The notes: generated by a model not told the origin, from the sequence alone. Numbered from the stretch's first letter, positions 37,379 to 48,568 are shown. The stretch is DNA of 64,000 nucleotides from Primulina eburnea (GCF_022965805.1 NC_133108.1:40494051-40558050); one strand, 5' to 3'. Numbers and translations: made by a program.

Positions 37379-37508
37379 CACACACCACCTGGATTTCTTT
37401 AGTGGCAGCGACGTCGGATGAAATGGGATCAACCTGGAAATCCTTATCCAAGCCTGGATTCAACTCTTTCTGTAAATCAGCAGCTGGAAATCCCTCCGAG
37501 CTTGCCAT
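36837..37508 (-). CDS. Small tail-anchored membrane protein, unknown function
   Basis: Two exons, 37508-37389 and 36983-36837, joined in phase 0 give 88 aa. Residues 1-40 are soluble and acidic (MASSEGFPAADLQKELNPGL). Residues 41-60 are charged and helical (EQIEAMKKARELENK). Residues about 63-81 form one hydrophobic helix (TAIIVSAIVVVVAGVVFAIG) followed by the basic end KKLREK. A single C-terminal helix with a short basic tail is the layout of tail-anchored proteins. I do not recognise the family. The intron starts with a GT-rich stretch that runs directly into a (TG)n(TA)n microsatellite. The exon 2 frame is well supported by its helix; the choice of exon 1 rests on phase and a clean donor. 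Confidence 0.6.
37326..37378. repeat. (TA)n(CA)n microsatellite next to a 5' splice site
   Basis: About 40 bp of TA followed by 14 bp of CA. On the transcribed minus strand this gives (UG)n(UA)n starting about 11 nt inside the intron of the tail-anchored protein gene. Confidence 0.92.
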
Positions 37509-38279
37509 GATTTGTTGATAGTTAATAGACAAAGTTTGTTTTGATTCTTAAAAAAATTATCCTTTTGTTTTTGTTAATGTAATTTTGTAAGAGAGGACAA
37601 CAAATAATGTTTGGATTGGATGTTAAAAAGTTACACATGTCAATATATCCAAGAAAGGCTTTCCTTCAAGGAGGATCTTAACCACTTTCTAGCTCTTTGG
37701 TTTTCAAGTTTCAACTGCCCGAGAAAATTGTTGGCCTAACAAACCAATCCTACAATGTGTAGCAGCACTGCATATAATTAATGCCAACACAAATGTATCT
37801 CATAAATATTTCACGCGAAGCTCAAGCACTATGCTATTATTAAGATACTGAAGAATCGTACAAGAAAGAATTTGCTTTCAGTGGTAGATATATGCCTTTC
37901 CTTCTTGTCTTTTTTATTAATCTTAAATAAAAAAAATATTAATTGGCTGCATTTTATTTTCAATTATAGTACCAAGCACTTGAATTGTCTCAAATATAGA
38001 AAACTATGGATTGTTTCATTTTTTTGTGAGCTCGAATTTGTTTGGACAAAATATTTCAATATATAGCAGAGATGGAGAGCTCATCCTCGTATATTTCAAT
38101 AACTTGGTGACACTGAAAACTCGAAATGATCATCAAAACTATATCAAATCTCGAGTGTATCCAATCTTAGCTTGAATCTTCGACCTAAGACAAAAATCCC
38201 TTTTAAAGCTCTATCGGAAGGTTGTAAATACCCAATTTCGTAAGCAAAAAATTACATTATCGAGAGCTCTAACCATGCT
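37509..38279. other. Intergenic region between two minus-strand genes
   Basis: It should hold the promoter of the tail-anchored protein gene and the 3' UTR of the gene at 38280-38786. No clear TATA box or other motif was fixed. Confidence 0.4.
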
Positions 38280-38786
38280 TCAATGTGACCATATGCAAAT
38301 CAGGTAACTACATCGGCCACCTATTCCAAGCCATGCACGGATGGTTTTAATGTTGTCTGTTCCAGAAACCTGTTCATCTTCTAAAAATGGAATTGTCCAC
38401 CACACAGTCAACTTTACAGGAGTGTTTCTTTTTCCTACAAGAAATTACTTTCATCAATTATCTACCTTAAATTTTTTATAGTCTCTCACATTTGAGCCGT
38501 ACCTTCAGTCGCACGATGCTTCTCAGTGCAGACCGCCGCATAATGAGAACCCGTCGACTCCAAGAGCAGAAATTGCCAATGACTTGTAAGGTTGGAGGGG
38601 TCATCAAAGGAGTCCACAGCTATTTCAGAAGCCTGAGAGGGATTGTGAGATGTTGTAAACAAATTAATGAATGGTAAATAAATAGATAAAAGCACCAAGT
38701 ATGATATATTGATGAAGTATCTCACTAGAAGAATCAACATTATAAAGACTCAGAGCCAAGCAATCAATTGCATTAAGGCAGTACAT
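38280..38786 (-). CDS. Unrecognised small gene, three coding exons
   Basis: Reading the minus strand, coding exons 38786-38739, 38632-38503 and 38434-38280 join in phase to 333 nt (110 aa), from MYCLNAIDCLALSLYN through DPSNLTSHWQFLLLESTGSH to LTVWWTIPFLEDEQ. All three junctions use GT-AG sites. A 3' splice site (TTTGCAG) at 38797-38799, just before the ATG, implies a 5'-UTR intron. The composition is globular, rich in Trp and His, without signal peptide or membrane helix. I do not recognise the family. The last exon may instead splice at 38320 and continue, in which case the C-terminus given here is wrong. It could also be a fragment of a larger gene. Confidence 0.45.
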
Positions 38787-39631
38787 CCCAAATAGTCTGC
38801 AAACGGAAGATTTTCTTTTCGTCCCTTAGGGTCGGATTTATACTACCCTGATTTCCGAAATTTATTGCTTAAAAACATAGTGGACCTCCCTCCATTCAGA
38901 GCCAAGAAATCAATTGCATAAAAATAGTTCTACCACATAAAAAGCATAACAACGAGAGAGAAATAGCAAGTGCCGAGCCGAGAAAGAACGAGAGCGAGAG
39001 CCAATACTCCACTACAACACACAGAAATTGGAACCTGGCAAGAAAGGGAAAGAGTGAACAAAAGTTTGATACCAGAAATGGACCCAGTGATTTCGGGTAA
39101 ACCGGATCGTATCAGTTTATACCCGAACCCCAAATTTTTTTAAGCCCATTTTTCCGTGGGACAGCGGCCCATTAAATTTGGGCTACCAGATTTTTCACGT
39201 GATATTCAGTTCAAATATAATAAATTACTGAGATATAAATCTCTGATAAATAAATGACATGAGTAGTCTTATTTCTCTCTTATATTTTATATGTTTACAC
39301 GTAAAAATTATATTATTTAGTAACATATATATTATCTATTTAGATCCATATTGTTATTAATAATTAATGAAAACATAGAAACGGACAAATAATTGATTGG
39401 CCATAGATTATTATTATTATTATTTTAAAAAAGGAGCATTAGAATTGTTAAGGAAGTCAACCATACTATCCATATTCAATGGTCAAGAAGTTGATATCTT
39501 GAAAATTAAATAATGGCCTTTTACTAAACAAAATCCAGTTTAAAATATACCACTGATTGGTTTGGAATAATATAGAAAATTATTTAATGGCTGAGATGAG
39601 GTTCGTCTAGTGGATACATACATAATGTCAT
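38787..39631. other. Upstream region of the unrecognised gene
   Basis: A TC-rich stretch on the minus strand at about 38950-39010 (TCTCGCTCTCGTTCTTTCTC) looks like a plant 5' UTR or core promoter. Further right the DNA is AT-rich without features. Confidence 0.4.
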
Positions 39632-40200
39632 CTAGGGACGGATCCAGGAATAAGAGTTGGGGTGGGCTTGAACTCAATATGATAAATTATATATTATTAA
39701 AAAAAGTACATTATATCGTTCAACGAAGTTAGCCTTCGGGATTTAAAACATAAAATTCATCAATAATAGAATTTACATCAATATGTTTAGCTAAATCTCG
39801 TTCAATATAGAGTGTCAAACAATCGGCAAGAAAGTCATCCTCCATTTTATTGTGAAGTGCCGTCTTCACATGCTTCATTGCTGAAAAAGCCCGTTCAATA
39901 GTGGCAGTAGACACAGATAATGTCAAAACAAGATGAATCAATCTAGTCAACATAACATAAACACTTGACCGTCCACTCTCGGTCAATTGCTGACACAACT
40001 CAACAAGTGTAGAAACCTTTAAATTCTGCATCACATCGAGTATATAAATGTATCAATGCATACTTCAAAACAACAATTTCTTGATCTGTGAAATCTCCAG
40101 AATAAAATTTTTTCGCAAGCTTGCAAATATCATCACTGTTAAATGAGTCAAATGAATTTTTAGGATCTAAAGCTATACTAAAAGAAAGAAGTTTCACCGA
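39632..40200 (-). pseudogene. hAT transposase (TTF-type) C-terminal remnant
   Basis: Two overlapping minus-strand frames (40197-40000 and 40034-39729) encode pieces of the C-terminal hAT dimerisation region, including STATIERAFSAMKHVKT and LADCLTLYIERDLA. The frame changes at about 40020, a frameshift. The N-terminal zinc finger and most of the catalytic domain are missing. At 39633 the motif TAGGGACGGATCCAGG resembles the terminal repeat of this hAT group, so the 3' end of the element is probably intact while the other end is lost. Confidence 0.75.
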
Positions 40201-40288
40201 TTACTCATTGAACAGAGTATTTAACTACATCAAAATGAAATCTATTGCTGCATTAAAAACATCAAAGTGGTAATGATGTTCTATTGAA

Positions 40289-40490
40289 TAAACCGTCGCT
40301 AATTAAAACCGCCGATCCACCTTTTTTTATTTTTTAATAATATAGCGACGGTTTTAAAAATAACCGTCGCTAATATTTGCGACGGTCTTTGATAAAACTG
40401 TCGACGATCCCCATCGGCGACGGGTTTACTAAACCCGTCGCAAATGTAGCGACGGTTATAAAAAACCGTCGCTAAAACCGTCGCTAAATA
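40289..40490. repeat. GCGACGGTT subterminal repeats, probably from a CACTA-like or MITE element
   Basis: About nine copies of GCGACGG or CCGTCGC occur in both orientations within 200 bp, mostly next to A/T runs (AACCGTCGCTAA, TAGCGACGGTT). Arrays like this form the ends of several plant DNA transposons. Clear terminal repeats and target-site duplication were not found. Confidence 0.5.
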
Positions 40491-41949
40491 ATATGCTTAT
40501 ATAGATATTATAATATGTTATCTAGTCAATTCTCACTTAGGTGTCCACTGTACGTGATCATCATATAAAAATTTCGAAAAATATAATTTTAATTATAAGT
40601 TTTTTGTGAGACAATTTTGTGGATTTTTATTATTGAGATAGGTCAATTATGTCGATATTTACAATAAAAAATAATATTTTTTAAAAATTGATTACGAATA
40701 CGATATCACAAAAGTTATATATATATATATATTATTCTAATCAAGTTTGCTTGTTATTATGTGAAGTCTTCCACGTACGGTGTCTAGTTGATTCTTTTGT
40801 GCACGACTTTCAACCATGTACAAAAAGTACAACCAAGTGCATGGTTGTACTCTGGACAAAGAATCTAACAAAAGATTTTTCAACAAAACTAGATCTGAGG
40901 GGAAAAAATAATTATAAGATTTATACTTTTTTTTATTCAAAGAAAACAATTTCAAGTCCTAAAAGGTCATTTTCATTATGGTTTCCTATTCTTCTTTGGA
41001 CCAGCAAGGTCAGCTTTTGCCGTCTTCGTTTACTTTTATTCAATTAATTCCCACCATTTATGCAAAGAATATCCAACCCTTTAGCTATACGAATTAAGGA
41101 ACGTACATTTTAAACAACCAATTATTTTATATATATTATTTAAAACATTTGAAATTTATATATAATAATATATCGACGTGTGCTCATACATTCATTTTTT
41201 CATGATTAATTGTAAAAATAATTAATAAAATTTCTATTCAAATAAAGATAATATCATAATTGTAGAAACTAATGAACGTCTAGCTGTAACTTAAAATTAT
41301 CACACGTTACAATTTGAATTAATTATATTTAAATAAGATAATATCATAATTATGAAAACTAGCGATAGACTAAACTACAATTTCGATACAATGAATAAAG
41401 AAAACACAAACAAAATAGACCATGACATGAAGCTTTTATATGAAATTTATATATATAATACATCGATTTACTCACGTGTTGCATACTGGTTCAATATTTT
41501 TTTATAATTAACTAGAAAAATACTTAATTGAATGTTATTCAAATACAATTAATAGCATAATTGTAAAAATTAATATGAAGAAAGTAGAGATTCTATAATA
41601 TAGCATCCTCATTGTAAATAGTTCTTTATTTAAGCAGGAAAAAGTCGTCCAATCAATCTCGTTGGAATTGCCTCCGCTAATTGAGCCGACTACACACCAA
41701 ATATTAAAACAAACAGGTAGTATTTGGATCGAAGAACTTAAATTTGAGCGAAAGATTTTAAGTAATCAGATTTTGTAGTAATTAGAAATCCATTATCTTC
41801 ATATAAAATGGGATGAATTTAAATTTCGAATTTGAAATCCGGTCCTTTACTTTTTTCTGCTCAAATAGAAAAATTATATATAATTTTGGAAATGGTTTCA
41901 CGGGTACATGTTTTAAATCAGACTTTAAATTAGGAACAAATTAAATACA
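40491..41949. other. AT-rich intergenic region
   Basis: There is no supportable gene. A perfect small hairpin, GTACAACCA-AGTGCA-TGGTTGTAC, lies at 40827-40850. Confidence 0.5.
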
Positions 41950-42132
41950 AGAGTGAGTCTCATGTGAGACTGTCTCACGGATCTTAATTTGTGAGACGGG
42001 TCAACCCTACTCATATTCACAATAAAAAGTAATACTCTTAGCATTAAAAGTAATATTTTTTCATGGATAACCCAAATAAGAGATCTGTCTCATAAATACG
42101 ACCCGTGAGACCGTCTCACACAAGTTTTTGTC
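41950..42132 (+). mobile_element. 183-bp MITE, copy E
   Basis: The flanks TAAATACA (41942-41949) and TAAATTTA (42133-42140) match at 6 of 8 bases. It lies 380 bp upstream of the SAUR TATA box. Confidence 0.88.
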
Positions 42133-42512
42133 TAAATTTACAAATATTAAGACAGTCATCATTATTAAGGTAATTTTTTATGCAGTGAAACAAAAAATGT
42201 TTAACATTAAACTCATACAACTATTTATTTAAATTCGGAGACACTATTTTCAAACAGAGAAAATATATATAAAGACAATGCTTTTAACAATATAATATTT
42301 GGTTTCAACTTTCACGTCAATATATGAAAATACCTTCCTTTTTTCTTTTAATTTTTTTACATGAATTCGATTTAAGGGTACAAGTACAACAGGCACAGCT
42401 AGTTAGTTGCTCCTAAGTTTTGAATTGCAGAAAATTCCGATATAGACTATCGAAATCATTAGCTCCCACAAGCTATGTTAGAAGTCAGAAGCTGTCCCTC
42501 TTGCTGCCTCAC

Positions 42513-42519
42513 TATAAAA
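42513..42519 (+). promoter_or_regulatory. TATA box of the SAUR gene
   Basis: TATAAAA lies 95 bp before the chosen ATG, a normal distance for a plant gene with a short leader. Confidence 0.6.
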
Positions 42520-42607
42520 CTACCTCTAACCACACTTTCCCCCAATGCAACAGTCAAGAAACCATTTTCCCTCTTTCTTCCAACCATTCGGATCTTTATA
42601 TCACAAA

Positions 42608-43000
42608 ATGTTGGGCAAGAAACTTGGTTCCATGAAGAAACTAGCCAAGAAAGTTAGATCCTTCCGCAATGGTGAACCCGTCGAAACATCACATTCCGTG
42701 TGTCTTCTAAGGTACACTGATGGAGGATCATCCCCTACGGCCGCTGCCACGAGACCCACTACCGGAACTTTTGCCGCGTACGTAGGGGAAGACAGACAAA
42801 GATTCATGGTGCCAACGAGCTATCTCAAACACCCTCTGTTCAAAATGATGTTAGAGAAGGCCTACAACGAGTTCGGGTTCGACCAGAGAAACGGCCTAGT
42901 GGTACCATGTAGTGTTGCTGCATTCCAAGAAGTGATGAGTGTCGTGCGATGCTGCAACGGGAGGTTCGATTTCGGAGAATTGGTGGAGGAGTTCGTCTAG
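42608..43000 (+). CDS. SAUR (small auxin-up RNA) family protein
   Basis: An intronless 130-aa frame. SAURs are short-lived plant proteins that inhibit PP2C.D phosphatases and so keep plasma-membrane H+-ATPases active during cell expansion. The basic N-terminus (MLGKKLGSMKKLAKKVRSFR) is followed by the SAUR core: GTFAAYVGEDRQRFMVPTSYLKHPLFKMMLEKAYNEFGF with a VPCSVAAFQEV continuation. The upstream in-frame ATG at 42545 was rejected because the added 21 residues do not fit the family and the TATA box is only about 30 bp from it. Length and lack of introns are typical. Auxin control is expected from the family, but I did not find a clear TGTCTC element close to the TATA box. The exact paralogue cannot be told. 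Confidence 0.93.
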   Translation: MLGKKLGSMKKLAKKVRSFRNGEPVETSHSVCLLRYTDGGSSPTAAATRPTTGTFAAYVGEDRQRFMVPTSYLKHPLFKMMLEKAYNEFGFDQRNGLVVPCSVAAFQEVMSVVRCCNGRFDFGELVEEFV

Positions 43001-43805
43001 GAAGGCAAATCATATTTGAAACTGGGAATTTTTGGAAAAATTACACTCGAGAATTAGTTTCTAAACAAATTTTGGAAGCGTCACCAAGTCGGGTCTGCCT
43101 AATTTGGTAGCTGTACGGTTGAATAGGATTTACGTGATCGATGATCCATATTAACTTTCTTTTAGAGACTGCAAATACTACTTTAACTGAGACGGGAAGA
43201 AATCTAGATTTAGGAGGCAGCACCTGTGGAAGATCATAATTCATAATTATGCGGTCAGTTGATCAAAGACAAAACAGATGAAGTAAATTGAAGATTGGTA
43301 CAATCTTATATTTGTAATGATTGTGGGTTGTTTAGACCGAAATCAATTTTATTTACGTAACTATTTCTCTGTAAATAGTCATTAAGAAGCGCCTAATTTA
43401 GAGTTTGTATATATATACCCCAATCTTTTGCCAATAGTTGTTCATTTAAGAGGACCCCGAACCAACGGGCTTAAAAGGGATGAGGAAAAATATATACTTT
43501 TTGATATTAAGTCCTGCCAACTATTGTCCAATTTTACTTATTTTTTTTTGTTCCAATCTAAAATGGCAAATTTAGATATCTGTCGTGGAGACTCTAGTTG
43601 CCAAAAACGTCTAAGACTGAACTGGATGTTCATGTATAAACAACAAAATATGGGACTAAAAAGAGAGGCCCAACCATTATATTAAGTAAAAATAATAGCT
43701 GATATATTTTCCAAAAAGGTGCAACCCCTAAGTAATGCATAAATGGGCAAAGGGAACACCTCAATAATACTATGTTTTATACATGGGAGGAAGTTCAACA
43801 AGGCC
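43001..43805. other. Region between convergent genes
   Basis: It should hold the 3' UTRs of the SAUR gene (+) and the condensation-domain gene (-). No further structure was seen. Confidence 0.5.
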
Positions 43806-46800
43806 CTAGCCTCCAAATCCATCCTCCAAAATAATCCGTTTCATTTCATCTACAAATTCCCGCATTTGCTCCCTCGAGTGCAGGGGGGAAGGATATACGA
43901 AAGAACAATCCAATTTCCCATCTCTAATTGTATCAAAAATCGCTATAGATGGGCCGACACCGTGAATTGAGCCACATCCAATGGAGTCTTTTAATCCAAT
44001 GGCCTCGTCCAGTTTGCTGGAATCATCGATAATGGGATCCTCGAAGATGGATAAAACTGCAGTTCGGAGGGATCCTGATGCTGTCAGACCAGGATTCTCT
44101 ATTGCCTTGCACATCAAAAAGTTGAGGTCAGTCATGTCCGTAAAATGCTTCTTGTTGTTCTTGGCACTCATAAAGGACATATATATTTGTTTCGCCAGCT
44201 CCCACAAGTCTTCACCTCCATTAACATCATGGGAGTTCAGAATGGCCGAGTGATAAAAGCCTGCAACGTTGTAAAATTTATGGCAAAAACATGTTTCAAT
44301 GATGCCTTCATAAGAACCGAACATATACTGTTTTACTAGAAGTTGTAGTTAATAACAACTGGACAACAGACCGTTGTAGTTGTCTACTTTGACAACCGAA
44401 GCATACAGTTTTTATGAGGCAGTTTTCTTGATCTCATAAGATAAATCACTTAATTCTACTGAAAGGGGTGGGGGCTTGGGGTAGCCAAAAAGCCTGAACT
44501 GCCCTTTTTCCCTGAATTTCAACTTAATTTTAGACATTGAAATGATAGCGAAAATCATTAAAGCCCTTGGCTATTCCAATGTCATCATGGACCACAAACT
44601 TTCAGCGTCATCAACCAGGATTGACAGTTATACGTGCTAAAATGTGGACTATTTGTGATAACACAATCCAACAAAAAAGATATTTGACATCCAATGTGAA
44701 TCAACCCCATCTAGCAATAGATATTGCTTATCAGTAATCAAGATGTTAAATAAATTGTAACAAAGAGCTTCAGGAGTAAATAGATAAATCGCACTTTGTT
44801 CCCTAAAATCTTGTTTTCCTCCATCTTGGCGGCTTTCTCAAGCAAATATTCTTAATGATACCTAAATTCCAACTGCCACTGTAATTCGAAACAGAAGTTT
44901 AACAGACGCATTTCCTTCTTTAAGTCCTTTAAATGAAAAGGCCAACCAAACGATGCTTTTGTAACAAAATGAGCGTTTTGAAAAGTTGACTTCTCCATCC
45001 AAAATTTTGTTTGGAAGTTATCTTCAAAAAAGCATTTAAAAGCACTGATTAATGAAACACTTTCTTAAAACGAACGTTTCTTACATTCAAACTCGTCCAA
45101 AGCAATCTTACATTTGAGTACTTTATTTAACTAGTGAGAATCTTAATTAGAAGAATTGTAAGCCACACTACTTGATTTTGTCTTTTTAAGCAATTTATGA
45201 TTAAAAAAACACCAAAACAAAAATCCATCAGCAGTTTGTCCTTGTCACATCACAAAAATGAAATGGTTGATTCTCATATCATATTTCGAAGACCTCACTA
45301 ATCAGTACAGTTTTAATGTGGTTGTTTAAGACATAAAGCACTGCATGTTTGTGTTTGATAGTCACCGTGTCATTCAGTTTCTAATAGGTTTCTAATTCAA
45401 ACCAGATATCATGGATAGTTGACCACCACTAATCCCATTATCACTTACCAATATGATTGCCACTAAGCACTGGATCAAGAATCGAGCGGCAGTCAATGAG
45501 TGTCGTAACTGCATACTTTTCCCATTGATTAACAGGAATCTCTTTTAAGGAATGGCAAGCACTTAATCCAGCCGCTGCTAAGAGCCCACATAATTTGATT
45601 TCTCTATCCTCACATTTCTGCAAAAAATTGCCAATACTTTTTTAAATAATGCCAGAAACTGGAAGGAAACGTCCCACTTAATTTTTGTTAACAATATTCA
45701 TTTGAAAAATGCATGAGCTAGCCATATATGAGTAGATTAACAAAAAAATGAGAAGATAACATTCTGGCAAAAAATCTGTACTCGTAATCATTTCTACTAC
45801 GAGTATAAACCATAGTTGTCAAAGGCGAGCGCCTCTCGCCTCAAGGCGAGAGGCGCCACCAGGCGCGGGTGTTGCGCCTGGGGCAATCCCAGGCTCAACA
45901 ATTTACAAAGGCGAGCCCAGGCGCGCGCCTGGGCTCGCCTTGGAAAGGCTCTCAGGCGCACCTTAGGCACGCCTTTGTAATATTAACTTAAAATGTAACT
46001 TCTCTGTTTTTTTTTTTAGTATTAACTTAAAATGTAAAAGGCCGACCCCAACACCAAACCCTAGCAGCCCAGTTAACAAATTAAATAAGCGACAAGAGCT
46101 TTGCAAACTGCAACAGAATTACATCCAACAACGCGACGACAGTTGGATGAAGGAAGAATTTTAATCAAGTTACTTATTATTATGAACTTATTAATTATTT
46201 GTTGCTTTGTGTGACATTGTAACTTAATTATTTCATATTTTAATATATATTAATCTAAGATAAATATTTTTTTTTTAAAATTTAAAAACGTGCGCCTTGC
46301 TTCGGTAAGGCGCACGCCTCGCCTTGCGCCTTGCGCCTCAGGCTCCAGAGCCCTTGTGCGCCTCGGCGCGCCTTGCGCCCTTGACAACTATGGTATAAAC
46401 TTTGGGAAGCTTATTGAATTCATGAAATAAAACTAAAATAAAATATCCTCATCTTCTCCTCGATCAAAGTCTTTTGTTTATGTCTCCACCTAACACTACC
46501 AAGAAAAAAATTGATCTTGTAAAAAGAATTCATTTAAACATGCGAACAAAGCGACAAACACTACAACCTCTTGCTTCCAATCTTGACTTAATCACATACC
46601 TATGTTCCTGTGTTGGAACGATCGATATTTACAGCAAACCAAGTAACAACTACAGTTGTCAACTTAAACAGCAGTGATGAATAATTCACAAGGAATTGTA
46701 TACATAAGCACAAAACAAAAATGGATTCCGAAACATAAAGAACCAATACTGAAAGTAAAGATCAAAACTTTCATAAAACCATAACTTAAAATGAAATAAT

Positions 46801-47575
46801 AAATACTTACCGACGTGATCCGCATAGTTTCTTCTCCATTGAATTGCAACCTAATAACACGTGATCCTCTAGGTGACACGATATCCTTAAAATTCAAGTT
46901 AGAAAATCTAAAAGAATTCAAAGAGTATCCCAACATATCAAACCCACGAGCCCAAAATGGTTTATTCCCCTGCCCACTAGGAATGTATTCCTCAATACCC
47001 AAGCTAACCTCGCCATTACCAGTAAATTCACTTTCTACCCCCTCCATCAACCTCAACAACTCGCTACGCAACGCCGCAATCGATGTCCTGTCACAAGCTG
47101 ACGTATGCAGCCTGAGAGCCAAGACCCACGTCTCATCCTGCAAAGTATACACGCTTGCAAAGAAAAGATCGGTATCGGATGAAGGGTCTGGATTCTCCCA
47201 CGAGTTTTTGTTCAACTCATGCTCAAGAATCGAGTGGAAGGGTGAAACGGAGGTACCCGAGTCTAGCGTCTGGAGAATCTTGGACGTTGATTCGAGATCA
47301 AACGGCTGGATTTGGATCTGAGGGGTAGCGGGAGTGATGTAGGAAAAAGATTCAGGAGCGGGATTGAAGTGGAGTTTGGAGTTGAGGATGGGGTGGGAAC
47401 TTTGGAGTTTGTGGAGAGCATTTTGGAGATGCTGGAGATCTGGGGGTTTGAATAGGAGGATGGCAAGAACAGTTATGCCGGTTCCTCCAGGCACGGCCTT
47501 GCACCAGCTGTGCTCGGTGGCACCGACCGTTCGGCTCTTGGGATCCGCCGTGGTGGCTGGCCGTGAAGAATTCAT
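43806..47575 (-). CDS. Condensation/CAT-like acyltransferase-fold protein
   Basis: Exons 47575-46811, 45617-45449 and 44260-43806 join in phase (1389 nt, 462 aa). The N-terminus VGATEHSWCKAVPGGTGITV and the PPDLQHLQNALHKLQSSHPIL segment match plant proteins with a condensation or chloramphenicol-acetyltransferase-like fold, a group distinct from BAHD enzymes. The position of the catalytic HHxxxD motif reads RLHTSACDRTS: one His, then four residues, then Asp, so spacing differs from HxxxD and activity is doubtful. The C-terminal part has GCGSIHGVGPSIAIFDTIRDGKLDCSF, a typical late strand of the fold. No targeting signal is visible. The Met at 47575 was preferred over that at 47635 because conservation seems to start there. 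Intron 1 holds a 582-bp hairpin MITE. The substrate is unknown. Confidence 0.82.
45811..46392. mobile_element. GC-rich hairpin MITE in intron 1, 8-bp duplication (hAT-like)
   Basis: The ends CATAGTTGTCAAAGGCG and its near-complement CGCCCTTGACAACTATG form terminal inverted repeats. GTATAAAC at 45803-45810 and 46393-46400 is a perfect 8-bp target-site duplication, as made by hAT transposases. Both subterminal regions are built from GGCGAG/GGCGCC/AGGCGC words, making strongly pairing arms around an AT-rich middle (46010-46280). It has no coding capacity. Confidence 0.9.
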
Positions 47576-47639
47576 GTTGTGTTTCAAATGGTTCCTCCGC
47601 AGGTTGTACGTACGCCATTTGTCTATCTCAATCATGAAA

Positions 47640-47797
47640 GCAAAAATTCATGTGAGACGATTGTATCTTTTATTTGGATCATTCATAAAAAAAATATTAT
47701 TTTTTGCGCTAAGAGTATTAAATTTTATCGTAAAATATCGATAAGGTTGATCTATTTTCTAGATAAAAATTCGTGATACTGTCTCAGAAAAAATCTA
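47640..47797 (-). mobile_element. Decayed relative of the 183-bp MITE
   Basis: AAAATTCATGTGAGACGATT, TTTATTTGGATCATTCAT, GCTAAGAGTATTAAATTTTA and GATACTGTCTCAG occur in the family order, but with many changes. It lies 65-220 bp upstream of the condensation-domain gene start, probably inside its promoter or 5' UTR. Confidence 0.65.
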
Positions 47798-47853
47798 CCC
47801 TTTGTTAATTTGAGCACAGGGCTAGCATTAAAAAATTGTTAATTGAGCTACGA

Positions 47854-48141
47854 TGTTTTGATAAAGTCACTATTGACAAAGGTGGAGCATGTTATCCATA
47901 TATCTAAATCACTTAAACGAGTGCTTTATCTAAACCACTGCTTAAAAAAGCATCATATATTATTATTAAAATGCTGATTTTTTTAAAAAAATACGTCAAA
48001 CGTTTTCGGATGTATCGGTACCAAAAACACGTTTCTGGTACCGACCACGCTAATGGGCTTCTGGAAGGCATGTTTAAAGCCCGACCCAAATTGTTCAATA
48101 GCGGTAGATTTAAAAAAGTTAATAAAAACTTTATCAAAACA
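47854..48141. mobile_element. Possible small MITE with 14-bp terminal inverted repeats
   Basis: TGTTTTGATAAAGT (47854-47867) and ACTTTATCAAAACA (48128-48141) are perfect reverse complements 288 bp apart, and the match continues imperfectly inward. No target-site duplication was found, so this may be chance or a decayed element. Confidence 0.35.
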
Positions 48142-48158
48142 CAATGGTAATTAAAACA

Positions 48159-48341
48159 AGAGTGAGTCTCATGTGAGATCGTCTCACGGATCATAATTCG
48201 TGAGACGGGTCAACCCTATCTATATTCACCATAAAAAGTAATACTCTTAGCATAAAAAATAATACTTTTGTATGGGTGACCCAAATAAGAGATCCGTCTC
48301 ACGAATATGACCCGTGAGACCGTCTCACACAAGTTTTTGCC
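48159..48341 (+). mobile_element. 183-bp MITE, copy F
   Basis: It has a perfect 8-bp target-site duplication, TTAAAACA at 48151-48158 and 48342-48349. It lies 584 bp upstream of the condensation-domain gene start codon. Confidence 0.95.
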
Positions 48342-48391
48342 TTAAAACAAAAATATCGGTACTACATATTCTAATGGTATTCTTTTGTTAT

Positions 48392-48568
48392 TCACAAAAA
48401 CTAATGTAAGACCGTCTCGTTATTCAATTTTGTTAGATATATCTACTTTTAAATTAATCCACAAAAAAATATTGATTTTTACGTCAGAAGTATTATTTTT
48501 CTATCTAAATATAAATCGAAATCGATCGGCCTCAAAAAAATAAATCTACTAAACTGTCTCACATAAAT
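48392..48568 (-). mobile_element. Decayed relative of the 183-bp MITE
   Basis: CACAAAAACTAATGTAAGAC at the left and AACTGTCTCACATAAA at the right, with a family-like middle (TATTGATTTTTACGTCAGAA), indicate an old copy of a sister subfamily. Confidence 0.5.

Noticed and set aside
40827..40850. Perfect 9-bp hairpin resembling a terminator or regulatory stem
   Set aside because: Intrinsic terminators do not apply to plant nuclear genes, and a hairpin of this size is expected by chance in 64 kb.
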